Positions 16,504 through 26,341 of a DNA stretch of 64,000 nucleotides are shown here, piece after piece. A program made the translations under genes and the position numbers. This DNA comes from Actinomycetes bacterium (GTDB lineage Bacteria > Actinomycetota > Actinomycetes > Actinomycetales > Dermatophilaceae), in contig JAKOPT010000125.1 of NCBI GenBank assembly GCA_029778715.1, forward strand, positions 1 through 64,000, given 5' to 3'. Within the stretch, counting starts at the first letter, position 1. The number at the start of each line of letters is the position of its first letter. Under the pieces are notes generated by a model. That model had not been told where the DNA came from and made no database searches. It was given only the letters and a program-made list of their open reading frames with translations.

Positions 16504-18225
16504 TCAGGACAGGCCGGTCACGACCCCGTCGTCGTCGATGTCGATGTGATCGGAGGCCGGAATCTTGGGCAAGCCCGGCATGGTCATGATCTCGCCCGTG
16601 AGGAATACGACAAAACCGGCGCCTGCGGCCAGGCGCACTTCCCGGACGTGGACGTTGTGGCCGGTGGGGGCGCCCCGCAAGGTCGGGTCGGTCGAGAACG
16701 AGGACTGGGTCTTGGCCATGCACACCGGCAGGTGCCCGTAACCGGCCGCCTCGAGTTCCTTGATCTTGCGTTCGGCCTTGATGTCGAAGGTGACGCTGGC
16801 CGCCCCATAGATGCGGGTAGCGATCGCCTCGCCCTTGGCCACGAGCGGCACCTCATCGGCATACGTGAACCGCATGTCAGCGGTGCCGGCCTCGATGGCG
16901 TCGAGAACGGCCCGGGCCAACTCCTCGGCACCCGCGCCACCGTCGGCGTAGTGCGTGGCCTCGACGGCGACCGCCCCTTCGCTACGCACCAGGTCGCCGA
17001 GCGCGGCGATCTCGGCGTCGGTGTCGGTGGGGAACCGGTTGATGGCGACCACCGGCGGCAACCCGTAGACGTCGATGACGTTGCGGAGGTGTTTGCGCAG
17101 GTTGGCCATGCCGCGGCCCAGGGCCTCGACGTTCTCGGCCTTGAGGTCGGCCAGGGCCACCCCGCCGTGGTATTTCAGGGCGCGCACGGTGGCGACGACG
17201 ACGATGGCCTGGGGGCGCAGCCCCGACTGGCGGCACTTGATGTCGATGAACTTCTCGGCGCCGAGGTCCGCGCCGAACCCGGCCTCGGTGACGACGTAGT
17301 CGGCGAGTTTGAGGGCGCCCTGGGTGGCGATCACCGAGTTGCAGCCGTGGGCGATGTTGGCGAACGGGCCGCCGTGGATGAGCGCCGGGGTGTGTTCGAG
17401 GGTCTGGACCAGGTTGGGGGCCAAGGCATCCCGCAAGATGACCGTCATCGCGCCGTGGGCCTTGAGGTCGGCCGCGGTCACCGGCTTCTTGTCCCGGGTG
17501 TAGCCGATGACGATCCGGCCCAGGCGCTCCTTCAAGTCGCTCACCGAGGTCGCCAGGCAGAAGATGGCCATGACCTCCGAGGCCACGACGATGTCGAAGC
17601 CGTCCTCGCGGGGGTAGCCGTTGAGGGGGCCACCGAGGGCGACGACCAACTGGCGCAAGGCCCGGTCGTTGAGGTCGACGACCCGCTTCCAGGTGACGGT
17701 GCGCACGTCGATGCCCAGGGCGTTGCCGTGGTGGATGTGGTTGTCGATGAGGGCGGCGAGCAGGTTGTTCGCGGCGGCGATGGCGGCGAAGTCGCCGGTG
17801 AAGTTGAGGTTGATGTCGACCATGGGTACGACCTGGGCATAGCCGCCGCCGGCCGCGCCGCCCTTGATGCCGAAGACCGGGCCCATCGAGGGTTCGCGCA
17901 AGGCCACCATCGAGTTCTTGCCGAGCCGGGCCAAGCCGTCAGCGAGGCCCACCGAGGTCGTCGTCTTGCCTTCACCGGCGGGGGTCGGGGAAATGGCCGT
18001 GACGAGAATGAGCTTGCCGTCGGGACGGTCGGCGATCTTCTTGAGGTAACTGAGCGAGATCTTCGCCTTGGTATGCCCGTAGGGGATGAGGTCCTCGGCC
18101 TCGATGTCGAGCCGTTCCCGCGCCAGATCGAGGATCGGCGTCAGGGTGGCCGACTCGGCGATGACGATGTCGGCAGGGACAGCGGGGCCAGCGGGCGCGG
18201 CCGAGGGAAGGGCATCGTTGCTCAT
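16504..18225 (-). CDS. fhs: Formate-tetrahydrofolate ligase
   Basis: 573 residues, slightly longer than the family average of about 557 because of an Ala/Pro-rich N-terminal extension. ATP-binding loop [20 protein letters not shown] at 79-98, the family signature [14 protein letters not shown], and conserved [22 protein letters not shown] and [11 protein letters not shown] blocks. Makes 10-formyl-THF from formate and ATP, feeding purine and fMet synthesis or running in reverse. The start ATG is followed by the helicase gene 50 bp downstream on the same strand, so the two may be co-transcribed. Confidence 0.97.
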   Translation of the reverse strand: MSNDALPSAAPAGPAVPADIVIAESATLTPILDLARERLDIEAEDLIPYGHTKAKISLSYLKKIADRPDGKLILVTAISPTPAGEGKTTTSVGLADGLARLGKNSMVALREPSMGPVFGIKGGAAGGGYAQVVPMVDINLNFTGDFAAIAAANNLLAALIDNHIHHGNALGIDVRTVTWKRVVDLNDRALRQLVVALGGPLNGYPREDGFDIVVASEVMAIFCLATSVSDLKERLGRIVIGYTRDKKPVTAADLKAHGAMTVILRDALAPNLVQTLEHTPALIHGGPFANIAHGCNSVIATQGALKLADYVVTEAGFGADLGAEKFIDIKCRQSGLRPQAIVVVATVRALKYHGGVALADLKAENVEALGRGMANLRKHLRNVIDVYGLPPVVAINRFPTDTDAEIAALGDLVRSEGAVAVEATHYADGGAGAEELARAVLDAIEAGTADMRFTYADEVPLVAKGEAIATRIYGAASVTFDIKAERKIKELEAAGYGHLPVCMAKTQSSFSTDPTLRGAPTGHNVHVREVRLAAGAGFVVFLTGEIMTMPGLPKIPASDHIDIDDDGVVTGLS

Positions 18226-18414
18226 GGGTCAACAGTGTTGCACTATCCCCGCCACATCCGGTGATCTATCTCACTGAAATCTCAACTTGTCGGCCTCGAT
18301 TCAGCCGCTCGCACAAGGGCGCAAGGGATGTCGGCACCCCGACCCCGCTGACTGGCGACCGCACCCTGGGGATAGCGGCAACGGGGACCGGGCCGGACGG
18401 CATACCCTCGACGG

Positions 18415-20628
18415 GTGCCCACCCTCCCCAGCCTGCCGGAACTACTCGCCGCCGCGGTCGGCGCCGTGGGTGGCACCCCACGGGCGGGCCAGGAGAAGAT
18501 GGCGGTCGCGGTCGCCGAGGCCGTCGACAATGGGCACCACCTGCTCGTCCAGGCGGGCACCGGCACCGGCAAGTCTCTCGGCTACCTCGTCCCGGCCGTC
18601 GCGTATGCCGTCCGCTCGGGTTCTCCGGTCGTCGTCGCCACCGCGACCCTCGCCCTCCAGGCGCAGATCGTCGACCGGGACCTGCCCCGGCTCACTGTGG
18701 CCTTGACGCCCCTTCTCGGGCGGGCGCCCACGTTCGCCCTGGTCAAGGGCCGCTCCAACTATGTGTGCGCCCACAAGCTGGAGGGCGGGTTCCCCGACGA
18801 CCCGGACGAGGGGGCGCTCCTCGGCATGGGTGCCGTCGACGCCCAGGCCTCGCGATTGGGTCAGGAGGTGCTCCGGCTGCGCGAGTGGGCCCTGGACACC
18901 GACACGGGGGAGCGCGACGACCTCGTCCCTGGCGTGAGTGAGCGCGCGTGGCGCCAGGTGTCGGTCAACGCCCAGGAATGCCTGGGGAGCCGCTGTCCGA
19001 TGGTCGGGGAGTGCTTCGTCGAGCGCGCCCGCGAGGCTGCTCGCGGCGCCGACATCATCGTGACCAACCACGCGTACCTGGCCATCGACGCCTTCGAGGG
19101 GCGCCGGTTGCTGCCCGAGCACGACCTGCTCATCATCGACGAGGGCCACGAACTGGTCTCCCGGGTGACCTCCACGATCACCGACGAGATCGGTGCCGGC
19201 GGGGTGCGGGCCGCGGCCCGCAAGGCCGGGCGGCTCGCCGATGCCTCCGAGACCGTCGAGGAGGCCGCGGATTTCCTCGACCAGGTCCTCGAGGGGGCTC
19301 CCGAAGGGCGCCTGACCGGGCTGCCCGACACTCTTGCGGTCGCCTTGGCCCGGGTCCGGGATACGACCCGCGCCGTGCAGTCCGAACTCGCCCCCGGCCA
19401 AGGGGAGCCGGTCGACGGGGCCCGTCAGGTGGCCCTGGCCGCGATCGCGGAGGCCCACGAGACGGCCGGGCGAATCCTCGAGGGGCGCGAGCTCGACGTG
19501 GTCTGGGTGTCGCGGGACCCGCGGCGGGGGGTGGTCCTGCGGGTGGCGCCGATGAGCGTGGCCGCCCTCGTGCGCGATCACGTCTTCGAGGAGCGCACCG
19601 TTGTCCTGACGTCGGCGACCCTGTCGCTCGGCGGGACGTTCGACGCGCTCGCCGGCACGATTGGGCTGCGTGGTGACGGCTCGCCCGAGTGGGTCGGGTT
19701 GGATGTCGGCAGCCCCTTCGACTACGGGCAGCAAGGCATCGCCTATGTCGCCCGGCACTTGCCCCAGCCGGGCCGGGACGGGGCCTCACCCGAGTCGTTC
19801 GACGAGATGGAGGCCCTCATCCGGGCCGCCGGAGGTCGAACCCTCGGGCTCTTCTCCTCGATGCGGGCGGCCGTCGCGGCAACCGAGGAGATGCGGCGCC
19901 GGTTCGCCGAGGACGACCGGGGCATCACCTTCCGCTGCCAGGGTGAGGACCGCACCGGCACGCTGGTCCGCGAGTTCGCTGCCGACCCGCGGCTGTGCCT
20001 CTTTGGCACCTTGTCGTTGTGGCAGGGCGTCGACGTGCCCGGCTCGACCTGCCAACTGGTCCTCATCGACCGCATCCCGTTCCCCCGCCCCGACGACCCG
20101 CTCGCCTCGGCCCGCACCCAGGCGATCGCGGCCCGCGGCGGCAACGGGTTCATGGCCGTCTCGGCCACCCACGCGGCCCTCCTGCTCGCCCAGGGCTCCG
20201 GGCGTCTCATCCGCCGCGGCGACGACCGCGGGGTGGTCGCCTTCCTCGACTCCCGGCTCATGACGGCCCGGTATGCCGGGTTCCTCCAACGCTCCCTGCC
20301 CCCCTTCTGGCCCACCGCGGACCGTGCCCTGGTCCTCGGTGCGCTGCGCCGACTCGATGCCTCGGCGCCCCCGCCGGTGCCGGTCGCCGATCCTTTGGTG
20401 GGTGTGGCCGCGCCTGCCGCGCCGGTGCCGACGCCCCCTCCGCCGGACCCCGAAGCCGGGCGCACCGCGGTCACCCAGGGCCATGGCTGGGACGACGAGC
20501 TCGATCAGGAGTTGCGCGACGGGGTCGACAGCGGGGTGCCGATGGCCGAGATCGCCGACCACCTCGACCTGCCGGTTGAGGCCGTCGAACAACGGGCCCG
20601 GGCACTCGGCCTGGAGGAGGTCTCCTGA
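18415..20628 (+). CDS. dinG: DinG/XPD-like ATP-dependent helicase with Fe-S cluster
   Basis: 737 residues. Walker A AGTGTGKS (K53), DEGH box near 241-244, SATLSLGGTF and a C-terminal QGSGRLIRRGDDRG motif VI. Four cysteines at 118, 189, 194 and 200 have the spacing of the XPD/DinG 4Fe-4S cluster domain. Unwinds 5'-3', acting on forked, R-loop or G4 structures in repair. The last 60 residues add a short helix-turn-helix-like segment (VPMAEIADHLDLPVEAVEQRA). Leaderless: TACCCT at 18403-18408, formed partly by a CGGCATAC octamer, is six bases before GTG 18415. Exact orthology to DinG is inferred. Confidence 0.88.
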   Translation: MPTLPSLPELLAAAVGAVGGTPRAGQEKMAVAVAEAVDNGHHLLVQAGTGTGKSLGYLVPAVAYAVRSGSPVVVATATLALQAQIVDRDLPRLTVALTPLLGRAPTFALVKGRSNYVCAHKLEGGFPDDPDEGALLGMGAVDAQASRLGQEVLRLREWALDTDTGERDDLVPGVSERAWRQVSVNAQECLGSRCPMVGECFVERAREAARGADIIVTNHAYLAIDAFEGRRLLPEHDLLIIDEGHELVSRVTSTITDEIGAGGVRAAARKAGRLADASETVEEAADFLDQVLEGAPEGRLTGLPDTLAVALARVRDTTRAVQSELAPGQGEPVDGARQVALAAIAEAHETAGRILEGRELDVVWVSRDPRRGVVLRVAPMSVAALVRDHVFEERTVVLTSATLSLGGTFDALAGTIGLRGDGSPEWVGLDVGSPFDYGQQGIAYVARHLPQPGRDGASPESFDEMEALIRAAGGRTLGLFSSMRAAVAATEEMRRRFAEDDRGITFRCQGEDRTGTLVREFAADPRLCLFGTLSLWQGVDVPGSTCQLVLIDRIPFPRPDDPLASARTQAIAARGGNGFMAVSATHAALLLAQGSGRLIRRGDDRGVVAFLDSRLMTARYAGFLQRSLPPFWPTADRALVLGALRRLDASAPPPVPVADPLVGVAAPAAPVPTPPPPDPEAGRTAVTQGHGWDDELDQELRDGVDSGVPMAEIADHLDLPVEAVEQRARALGLEEVS

Positions 20629-20669
20629 CCGGCCGATCGGTGTCGGCCCTCCGTGGCAGGCTAGCGCCC

Positions 20670-21629
20670 ATGAGCGGCGTGCCCCCCCTGGTCCTCATCC
20701 GCGGACCCGAGCAGGTGCTCGCCGAACGTGCCCTCGCCCAGACGCTCGACGCCCTCCGCCTGACCGCGCCGGATCTGGAGGTGGTGCGGTTGTATGCCGC
20801 GGCATACGAAGGCGGGCAACTCACCCTCGAAGCCAGCCCTTCTCTCTTCGGCGGAGCCAAGGCAATCGTCGTGCGCGATCTCGACGAGGGCGGTGACGAG
20901 CTCCAACTCGACGTGCTGGCGTATGTTGCGGCGCCGCAGCCGGATATGACGCTGATTGTGCTGCACAAGGGCGGCGTGCGCGGGAAGAAGACTCTCGACG
21001 CGCTCAAGGGTGCCGGCGCCCGGGTCGTCGACGCGCCGGCGATCACCTCCGATGGCGACAAGATGAGTTTCGCGATGCACGAGTTCCGGGCGGGCCGCCG
21101 CAAGGCGACCGCCGAGGCGGTGCGTGCCCTTGTCGAGGCGGTCGGCAAGGATGTTCGCGAGCTGGCATCGGCATGTCAGCAACTCATCGCGGACACCGAG
21201 GGGGTGATCGACGAGGACGTCGTGGCGCGCTATCACGGGGGCAAGGTCGAGGCCAGCGGTTTCAAGGTGGCCGACGCGACCATGGCCGGTGAGGTGGGGG
21301 AGGCGCTGCGGTTGCTGCGGCATGCCCTGTCCGTCGGGGTGGACCCGTTGCCGATCGTCGCCGTGCTGGGGCAGCAGGTGCGCCAACTCATCCGGGTCGG
21401 TGCGGCCGGGCGTGGGCGGCGCGATGACATCGCTCGCGAACTCGGGATGCCGCCCTGGCAGGTCGACCGGGCCCGCCGGGCCCTGGCCGGGTGGCAGGCC
21501 GAGGGGTTGGGCCGCTGCCTCCAGGCGGTGGCCGCGGCGGACGTCGCCGTGAAGGGGGGCGGGCGTGATCCGGTGTATGCCGTGGAGCGCCTCATCCTCG
21601 ACATCTGCGCCGAGCGCACCCCGGCGTAG
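20670..21629 (+). CDS. holA: DNA polymerase III delta subunit
   Basis: 319 residues, AAA+ clamp-loader delta fold without a nucleotide-binding P-loop, as expected. Recognisable are LVLIRGPEQVLAERAL, SLFGGAKAIVVRDL, the VVDAPAIT linker, and the C-terminal RLLRHALSVGVDPLPIVAVLGQQVRQL. It opens the beta clamp. ATG 20670 follows TAGCGCCC, a weak -10. In most actinobacteria comEA and comEC precede holA; here the neighbour is the DinG-like helicase. A perfect 16-bp palindrome made of two overlapping octamers lies at 20792-20807 inside the gene. Confidence 0.93.
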   Translation: MSGVPPLVLIRGPEQVLAERALAQTLDALRLTAPDLEVVRLYAAAYEGGQLTLEASPSLFGGAKAIVVRDLDEGGDELQLDVLAYVAAPQPDMTLIVLHKGGVRGKKTLDALKGAGARVVDAPAITSDGDKMSFAMHEFRAGRRKATAEAVRALVEAVGKDVRELASACQQLIADTEGVIDEDVVARYHGGKVEASGFKVADATMAGEVGEALRLLRHALSVGVDPLPIVAVLGQQVRQLIRVGAAGRGRRDDIARELGMPPWQVDRARRALAGWQAEGLGRCLQAVAAADVAVKGGGRDPVYAVERLILDICAERTPA

Positions 21630-21646
21630 CCTGGTTCGTTCCGGTT

Positions 21647-21676
21647 TTGGCCAGGGGTGAGCGGCGCTGGTAAATT
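21647..21676 (+). promoter_or_regulatory. Probable rpsT promoter
   Basis: TTGGCC at 21647-21652 and TAAATT at 21671-21676, 18 bp apart, give a sigma-70-like promoter with a leader of about 130 nt before rpsT. The leader contains GCGAGTC and GACTCGC segments able to pair, possibly for S20 autogenous control, plus an octamer at 21786. Confidence 0.55.
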
Positions 21677-21815
21677 TGGTTGTTGCGTGCGCGCTCAGGT
21701 CGTGCGCGTCACGAACAGCACCACCCAGGGCGAGTCAAGCAAGGGTGCCCCACGCCCGGTCCCGACTCGCTCCTGCCGCCCTCTACGGCATACCGACCAA
21801 CCAGAAAGACACACA

Positions 21816-22076
21816 GTGGCGAACATCAAGTCCCAGCTCAAGCGGATCAAGACCAACCGCAAGGCGACCGAGCGCAACAAGGCCGTCAAGTCCGAGGTCA
21901 AGACCGCGATCCGGCGGTTCCGTGAGGCCGCGGCCACCGGCGAGACCGAGAAGGCTGCCGAAGCCCTCAAGTTCGCGAGCAAGAAGCTCGACAAGGCCGT
22001 GAGCAAGGGTGTCATCCACAAGAACCAGGCCGCCAACAAGAAGTCGGCGCTGGCCAAGAAGGCCGCCGCTCTCTGA
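21816..22076 (+). CDS. rpsT: 30S ribosomal protein S20
   Basis: 86 residues, [20 protein letters not shown], lysine-rich throughout, with the terminal [15 protein letters not shown] typical of S20. Binds 16S rRNA early in 30S assembly. The start is GTG (GTGGCG) at 21816 with AGAAAG upstream. The GTG start and long leader resemble autoregulated S20 genes elsewhere. Own promoter and terminator make it a single-gene unit. Contains no octamer in its coding part. Confidence 0.98.
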   Translation: MANIKSQLKRIKTNRKATERNKAVKSEVKTAIRRFREAAATGETEKAAEALKFASKKLDKAVSKGVIHKNQAANKKSALAKKAAAL

Positions 22077-22095
22077 GGCTGACCTCGTTCTCATC

Positions 22096-22126
22096 GGAGC
22101 CCGTCCACCGTGTGTGGGCGGGCTCC
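22096..22126 (+). terminator. rpsT terminator hairpin
   Basis: GGAGCCCGTCC (22096-22106) pairs with GGGCGGGCTCC (22116-22126) with small irregularity, followed by GTCGTTGTGTG. Twenty bases after the rpsT stop. Confidence 0.8.
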
Positions 22127-22168
22127 GTCGTTGTGTGCTCATCCCCTTCCCTCGCCTCCTCCCTCGCT

Positions 22169-22220
22169 CTGATTCGAGGTAAAAACGCCGGGGGATCCGT
22201 GCGCTATTACCTCGAATCAG
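22169..22220. repeat. 14-bp perfect inverted repeat with 24-nt loop
   Basis: Arms CTGATTCGAGGTAA (22169-22182) and TTACCTCGAATCAG (22207-22220). The arms are AT-richer than their surroundings. It sits between the rpsT terminator and the vapBC promoter and is not obviously a terminator since rpsT already has one. Candidate operator for the antitoxin, or the edge of the inserted toxin-antitoxin module. Confidence 0.7.
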
Positions 22221-22277
22221 CGGGGTTGGGCACCGATGTGACGCTGGGTTGATGACGCTTGGTGCTAACCTCCACAC

Positions 22278-22520
22278 ATGCGTATGCACATAGACCTCGA
22301 TGAGGATCTCGTGCGCGAAATCGACCGGCTGGCCGGGCCGCGCGAGCGAACAGCCTTCGTGCGCAAGGCCCTGACCACAGCCGTGACGGAAGCGCGGCGA
22401 GCCGAGGCATTGGCGCGGGTCGCGGGCTCGTTGGCGCAAGCAGCCCCGCACGAGTGGGATGCCGACCCGGCACAGTGGGTGCGCGAGACCCGGCGCTCGG
22501 GAGCTCGACGGGCAGGTTGA
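22278..22520 (+). CDS. vapB: Ribbon-helix-helix antitoxin (VapB-like)
   Basis: 80 residues. MRMHIDLDEDLVREIDRLAGPRERTAFVRKAL gives the single beta strand and two helices of a ribbon-helix-helix DNA-binding domain; the C-terminal half (HEWDADPAQWVRETRR) should wrap the toxin. ATG 22278 lies six bases after TAACCT (22266-22271), so it is probably leaderless. One base separates its stop from the toxin ATG. Unlike the antitoxin at 968 in sequence. Confidence 0.85.
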   Translation: MRMHIDLDEDLVREIDRLAGPRERTAFVRKALTTAVTEARRAEALARVAGSLAQAAPHEWDADPAQWVRETRRSGARRAG

Positions 22521-22521
22521 C

Positions 22522-22911
22522 ATGCTGCTCGTGCTGGACACGACGGTGCTCATCGATCACCTGCGCGGGCGATCGGCGGTGCAGCGGGTCCTGGAGTGCC
22601 GGGAGCGCGGCTTCACGCCGGCGACCACGGCCGTCAACATCGAGGAGATCGTTCGCGGTCTGCGGCCAGCCGAAGTTTCGGTCGCCGAGATGTTGGTCGA
22701 GGCCCTGGTCGTGCTGCCGATCACCACGGAGGTCGCCTCGCTGGCGGGCCGCTGGCGCCGTGAGTATGCCGCGCGCGGCGTGACGCTCTGGCAGGCCGAT
22801 TGCCTCATCGCGGCTGCGGCGGCTCACGCTCGTGCCCCGTTGGCGACCGGGAATCCCAAGGACTTCCCGATGCGCGAGGTGGAGGTTGAGCACTGGCCCG
22901 TCGGGGAGTGA
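22522..22911 (+). CDS. vapC: VapC-family PIN-domain toxin ribonuclease
   Basis: 129 residues starting MLLVLDTTVLIDHLRG (D6, D12), with NIEEIVRGL, LWQADCLIAAAA and LATGNPKDFPM, the complete PIN acidic set including the late D. Start ATG 22522 chosen because it gives the canonical PIN N-terminus and directly follows the antitoxin stop. RNA target unknown. It contains one octamer (22764), in contrast to the two VapC genes at the left edge. Confidence 0.9.
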   Translation: MLLVLDTTVLIDHLRGRSAVQRVLECRERGFTPATTAVNIEEIVRGLRPAEVSVAEMLVEALVVLPITTEVASLAGRWRREYAARGVTLWQADCLIAAAAAHARAPLATGNPKDFPMREVEVEHWPVGE

Positions 22912-23064
22912 CGTCAGGAGGGGCCGGGCGCGCGGTGAGGTCGGGCGATGGGGTGCGCTGTCTCGATGACACGGGCGGTAGGAAGTCGACGCGGTGGCGG
23001 GCGCGGGGGTTCTCGGTCGGTGCTGAGGCGGATTCTGGGTGGACATGGGGTCGGGTTGGGCAAG

Positions 23065-23165
23065 GTTGCGGTGGGAAAGGGGCACTTCGCCCCCCGACTG
23101 TTGGGGTGCGAAGTGGACGTTGGACGGTTCAGGCGGGAAAAGGGGGACGGGTGGGGCGGGCGGGC
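23065..23165 (+). repeat. Dispersed about 100-bp repeat with hairpin, copy 1
   Basis: Near-identical, in the same orientation, to 48399-48500. It begins GTTGCGGTGGGAAAGGGGCA and contains a hairpin with arms 23083-23095 and 23103-23115 (one mismatch), loop GACTGTT. It ends in a G-rich tract running into the aminotransferase promoter. Non-coding; the segment 22912-23185 holds nothing else I can recognise. Confidence 0.85.
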
Positions 23166-23185
23166 GGGTGCGGCAGGATGGTGGG

Positions 23186-24382
23186 GTGAGCAGCACGCCG
23201 ATCTCCTTGCGCGGCCAGGTCGAACCGTTCCACGTCATGGAGGTGCTCAAGGCCGCCAACGAGCGGGCCCGCACCCACGGCGACGTCATCACCTTGTGCG
23301 CCGGGCAGCCCTCGACGCCCGCGCCGCGCGTCGTCCGCGACGCGGCCGCCGCGGCCCTGGCCTCCGGGGAGGTGCTCGGCTACACCGATGCCCTCGGCAT
23401 ACCGGCTCTTCGGGAGGCGATTGCCGGGCATTACGCCGACACCTACGGCCTGACCGTCGACCCGGCCCAGATCGCCGTCACGACGGGGTCGTCGGCGGCG
23501 TTCACCGCGCTCTTCCTCGCCGCGTTCGACGCCGGCGACACGGTCCTCATGGCCCGCCCGGGCTACCCGGCCTACCGCAACACCCTCCAGGCCCTCGGCT
23601 GCCGCGCGATCGAACTCGACTGCGGCGCCGAGGTCCGCTTCCAGCCGACCGTGGCGATGCTGGAGCAGTGGGCGCACCGCCACGGCACCCCCCGCGGCCT
23701 CATCCTCGCCTCGCCGGCCAACCCGACCGGCACCGTCATCGCCGCCGCCGAACTCGCCGCGATCGCGCGATGGTGCGAGGAGCGGGACGTGTTGCTCATC
23801 AGCGACGAGATCTATCACGGCATCACCTATGGCGAGGACGCCCACAGCGCGTGGGGGAGTTCGCGGGCGGCGGTGCTGGTCGGGTCGCTGAGCAAGTACT
23901 TCTCGATGACAGGTTGGCGGGTCGGCTGGGCGGTCCTGCCCCCCGCCCTCGTGCGCCCCGTCGAACTCCTCCTGGGCAACCTCAACATCTGTGCGCCCGC
24001 CCTCGCGCAGGTCGCCGCGGTCGCGGCTTTCGGTGCGGAGGGGCGTCGCGAGTTGGACGGGCACGTCCGCCGGTATGCCGCCAACCGCGATCTGGTCGTC
24101 ACGCGCCTTCCCGAGTTGGGCGTGGCGCAGTGGGCGCCGGCCGACGGCGCGTTCTATGCGTATGCCGATGTCTCCCACCTCACCCACGACACCCTGGCCT
24201 GGTGTCGCGAGGTCCTCGACGCCACCGGTGTCGCCCTGACCCCCGGGGTCGACTTCGCTCCGGTGGGCACCGGGCGGGCCGAGCTCGACGGCTCCCGCTG
24301 GTTCCGGTTGTCCTTCGCGGGCGCCACCGCGGACATCGACGAGGCCATGAGCCGACTCGCGGCCTACGTCCAGTCGCGCTGA
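23186..24382 (+). CDS. Class I/II PLP-dependent aminotransferase
   Basis: 398 residues, fold type [16 protein letters not shown] at the N-terminus, glycine loop [19 protein letters not shown] (substrate carboxylate and ring contacts), [10 protein letters not shown] with the cofactor-ring Asp and Tyr, and Schiff-base lysine in [16 protein letters not shown]; the C-terminal Arg is in WFRLSFAG. Resembles aspartate or branched/aromatic aminotransferases; the substrate cannot be fixed. GTG 23186 preferred because CAGGAT lies six bases upstream. Stands between the vapBC locus and lepA. Confidence 0.85.
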   Translation: MSSTPISLRGQVEPFHVMEVLKAANERARTHGDVITLCAGQPSTPAPRVVRDAAAAALASGEVLGYTDALGIPALREAIAGHYADTYGLTVDPAQIAVTTGSSAAFTALFLAAFDAGDTVLMARPGYPAYRNTLQALGCRAIELDCGAEVRFQPTVAMLEQWAHRHGTPRGLILASPANPTGTVIAAAELAAIARWCEERDVLLISDEIYHGITYGEDAHSAWGSSRAAVLVGSLSKYFSMTGWRVGWAVLPPALVRPVELLLGNLNICAPALAQVAAVAAFGAEGRRELDGHVRRYAANRDLVVTRLPELGVAQWAPADGAFYAYADVSHLTHDTLAWCREVLDATGVALTPGVDFAPVGTGRAELDGSRWFRLSFAGATADIDEAMSRLAAYVQSR

Positions 24383-24482
24383 GCCCGGAGGGGCGCCGTC
24401 GGCGGGCACACGGCATACGGGAAGCATGGGAGACTGGTGGGAAGCCCTGTCGCCCCCACGATTCCCCGAGGTATGCCGCTCC

Positions 24483-26330
24483 GTGTCCCCGCGCGCCACC
24501 ACCGTGCTGCAGCCGCACGCCACTCCGGCCGAAGCCCTCCGCAACTTCTGCATCATCGCCCACATCGACCACGGCAAGTCGACCCTGGCCGACCGGATGC
24601 TCCAAATCACCGGCGTGGTCGACGAGCGCTCGATGCGCGCGCAGTACCTCGACCGGATGGACATCGAGCGCGAGCGCGGCATCACCATCAAGTCGCAAGC
24701 AGTGCGGATGCCCTGGGAGTCCGGCGGCGCTCCCTATGTCCTCAATATGATCGACACCCCGGGCCACGTCGACTTCACCTACGAGGTGAGCCGGAGCCTC
24801 GCCGCCTGTGAAGGGGCCGTCCTGCTTGTCGACGCCGCCCAGGGCATCGAGGCGCAAACCCTGGCCAACCTCTACCTGGCCATGGAGAACGAGCTCACGA
24901 TCATCCCGGTCCTCAACAAGATCGACCTGCCGGCCGCCCAGCCGGAGAAGTATGCCGAGGAACTCGCCGGGCTGATCGGGGTCGACCCTGAGACGGTGCT
25001 GCGGGTGTCGGGGAAGACCGGTGCCGGGGTCGAGCCGCTGCTTGATGAGATCGTCACCCACATCCCACCGCCCACCGGTGACCCGGCGGCACCGGCGCGG
25101 GCCATGATCTTCGACTCGGTCTACGACACCTACCGGGGCGTCGTCACGTATGTGCGGGTCATCGACGGCAACCTCAACCCCCGCGAACGCATCGTCATGA
25201 TGTCGACCAAGGCCCAGCACGAACTCCTCGAAATCGGCGTCATCAGCCCCGAACCGGTGCCGGGCAAGGGCCTGGGGGTCGGTGAGGTCGGCTATCTCAT
25301 CACCGGGGTCAAGGACGTGCGGCAGAGCCGGGTCGGGGACACGGTGACCAACGCCGCCAAGCCGGCCGCGTCGGCGCTCGGGGGCTACCGCGACCCCAAG
25401 CCGATGGTGTTCTCCGGGCTCTACCCGATCGACGGCTCGGATTACCCCGACCTGCGCGAGGCGCTCGACAAACTCAAACTCAACGATGCCGCCCTGGTCT
25501 ACGAACCGGAGACCTCGGCCGCCCTAGGGTTCGGGTTCCGGTGCGGGTTCCTCGGGCTGCTCCACCTGGAAATCGTCCGCGAACGCCTCGAGCGCGAGTT
25601 TAACCTCGACCTCATCTCCACCCAGCCCAACGTCGTCTACGACGTGACCATGGAGGACGGCAAGGAACTCACCGTCACCAATCCCAGCGAGTTCCCGAAC
25701 GGCAAGATCGCCGAGGTGCGCGAGCCGGTCGTGCGGGCCACGATCCTCGCCCCGAGCGAGTTCATCGGCGCGATCATGGAACTCTGCCAGGGCAAACGCG
25801 GCAGCCTGCGCGGCATGGACTACCTCTCCGAGGACCGGGTCGAGATGCGCTACACCCTGCCGTTGGCCGAGATCGTGTTCGACTTCTTCGATCAGTTGAA
25901 GTCGCGCACCCGCGGCTATGCCTCGCTCGACTACGAACCCGACGGTGACCAGGTCGCCGACCTGGTCAAGGTCGACATCCTGCTCCAGGGGGAGACCGTC
26001 GACGCCTTCAGCGCGATCGTCCACAAGGACCGCGCCTACGGCTACGGCGTGACGATGGCCGGCAAACTCAAGGACCTCATCCCGCGCCAGCAATTCGAGG
26101 TGCCGATCCAGGCGGCCATCGGTTCCCGGATCATCGCCCGCGAGAACATCAGGGCCATCCGCAAGGACGTCCTCGCCAAGTGCTACGGCGGCGACATCTC
26201 CCGCAAGCGCAAACTCCTCGAAAAGCAGAAGGAGGGCAAGAAGCGGATGAAGATGGTCGGCCGCGTCGAGGTCCCCCAGGAAGCCTTCATCGCGGCGCTG
26301 CAGTCCGACGCGGCCCCGGCGAAGAAGTAG
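24483..26330 (+). CDS. lepA: Elongation factor 4 (back-translocating GTPase LepA)
   Basis: 615 residues from GTG 24483; ATG 24426 is an alternative giving 634, but the shorter form fits the family length of about 600-620. G-domain motifs [24 protein letters not shown] and NKIDLP are intact, followed by domain II, EF-G-like III/V and the LepA-specific C-terminal domain ([25 protein letters not shown]). Acts on 70S ribosomes in initiation/translocation quality. Octamers at 24411 and 24471 flank the upstream start region. Macrodomain gene follows after 11 bp. Confidence 0.96.
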   Translation: MSPRATTVLQPHATPAEALRNFCIIAHIDHGKSTLADRMLQITGVVDERSMRAQYLDRMDIERERGITIKSQAVRMPWESGGAPYVLNMIDTPGHVDFTYEVSRSLAACEGAVLLVDAAQGIEAQTLANLYLAMENELTIIPVLNKIDLPAAQPEKYAEELAGLIGVDPETVLRVSGKTGAGVEPLLDEIVTHIPPPTGDPAAPARAMIFDSVYDTYRGVVTYVRVIDGNLNPRERIVMMSTKAQHELLEIGVISPEPVPGKGLGVGEVGYLITGVKDVRQSRVGDTVTNAAKPAASALGGYRDPKPMVFSGLYPIDGSDYPDLREALDKLKLNDAALVYEPETSAALGFGFRCGFLGLLHLEIVRERLEREFNLDLISTQPNVVYDVTMEDGKELTVTNPSEFPNGKIAEVREPVVRATILAPSEFIGAIMELCQGKRGSLRGMDYLSEDRVEMRYTLPLAEIVFDFFDQLKSRTRGYASLDYEPDGDQVADLVKVDILLQGETVDAFSAIVHKDRAYGYGVTMAGKLKDLIPRQQFEVPIQAAIGSRIIARENIRAIRKDVLAKCYGGDISRKRKLLEKQKEGKKRMKMVGRVEVPQEAFIAALQSDAAPAKK

Positions 26331-26341
26331 CGAGCGCACCG

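Noticed and set aside
24426-24482. ATG 24426 as lepA start
   Set aside because: Gives 19 extra residues without family similarity; GTG 24483 matches family length, though the longer form cannot be excluded.
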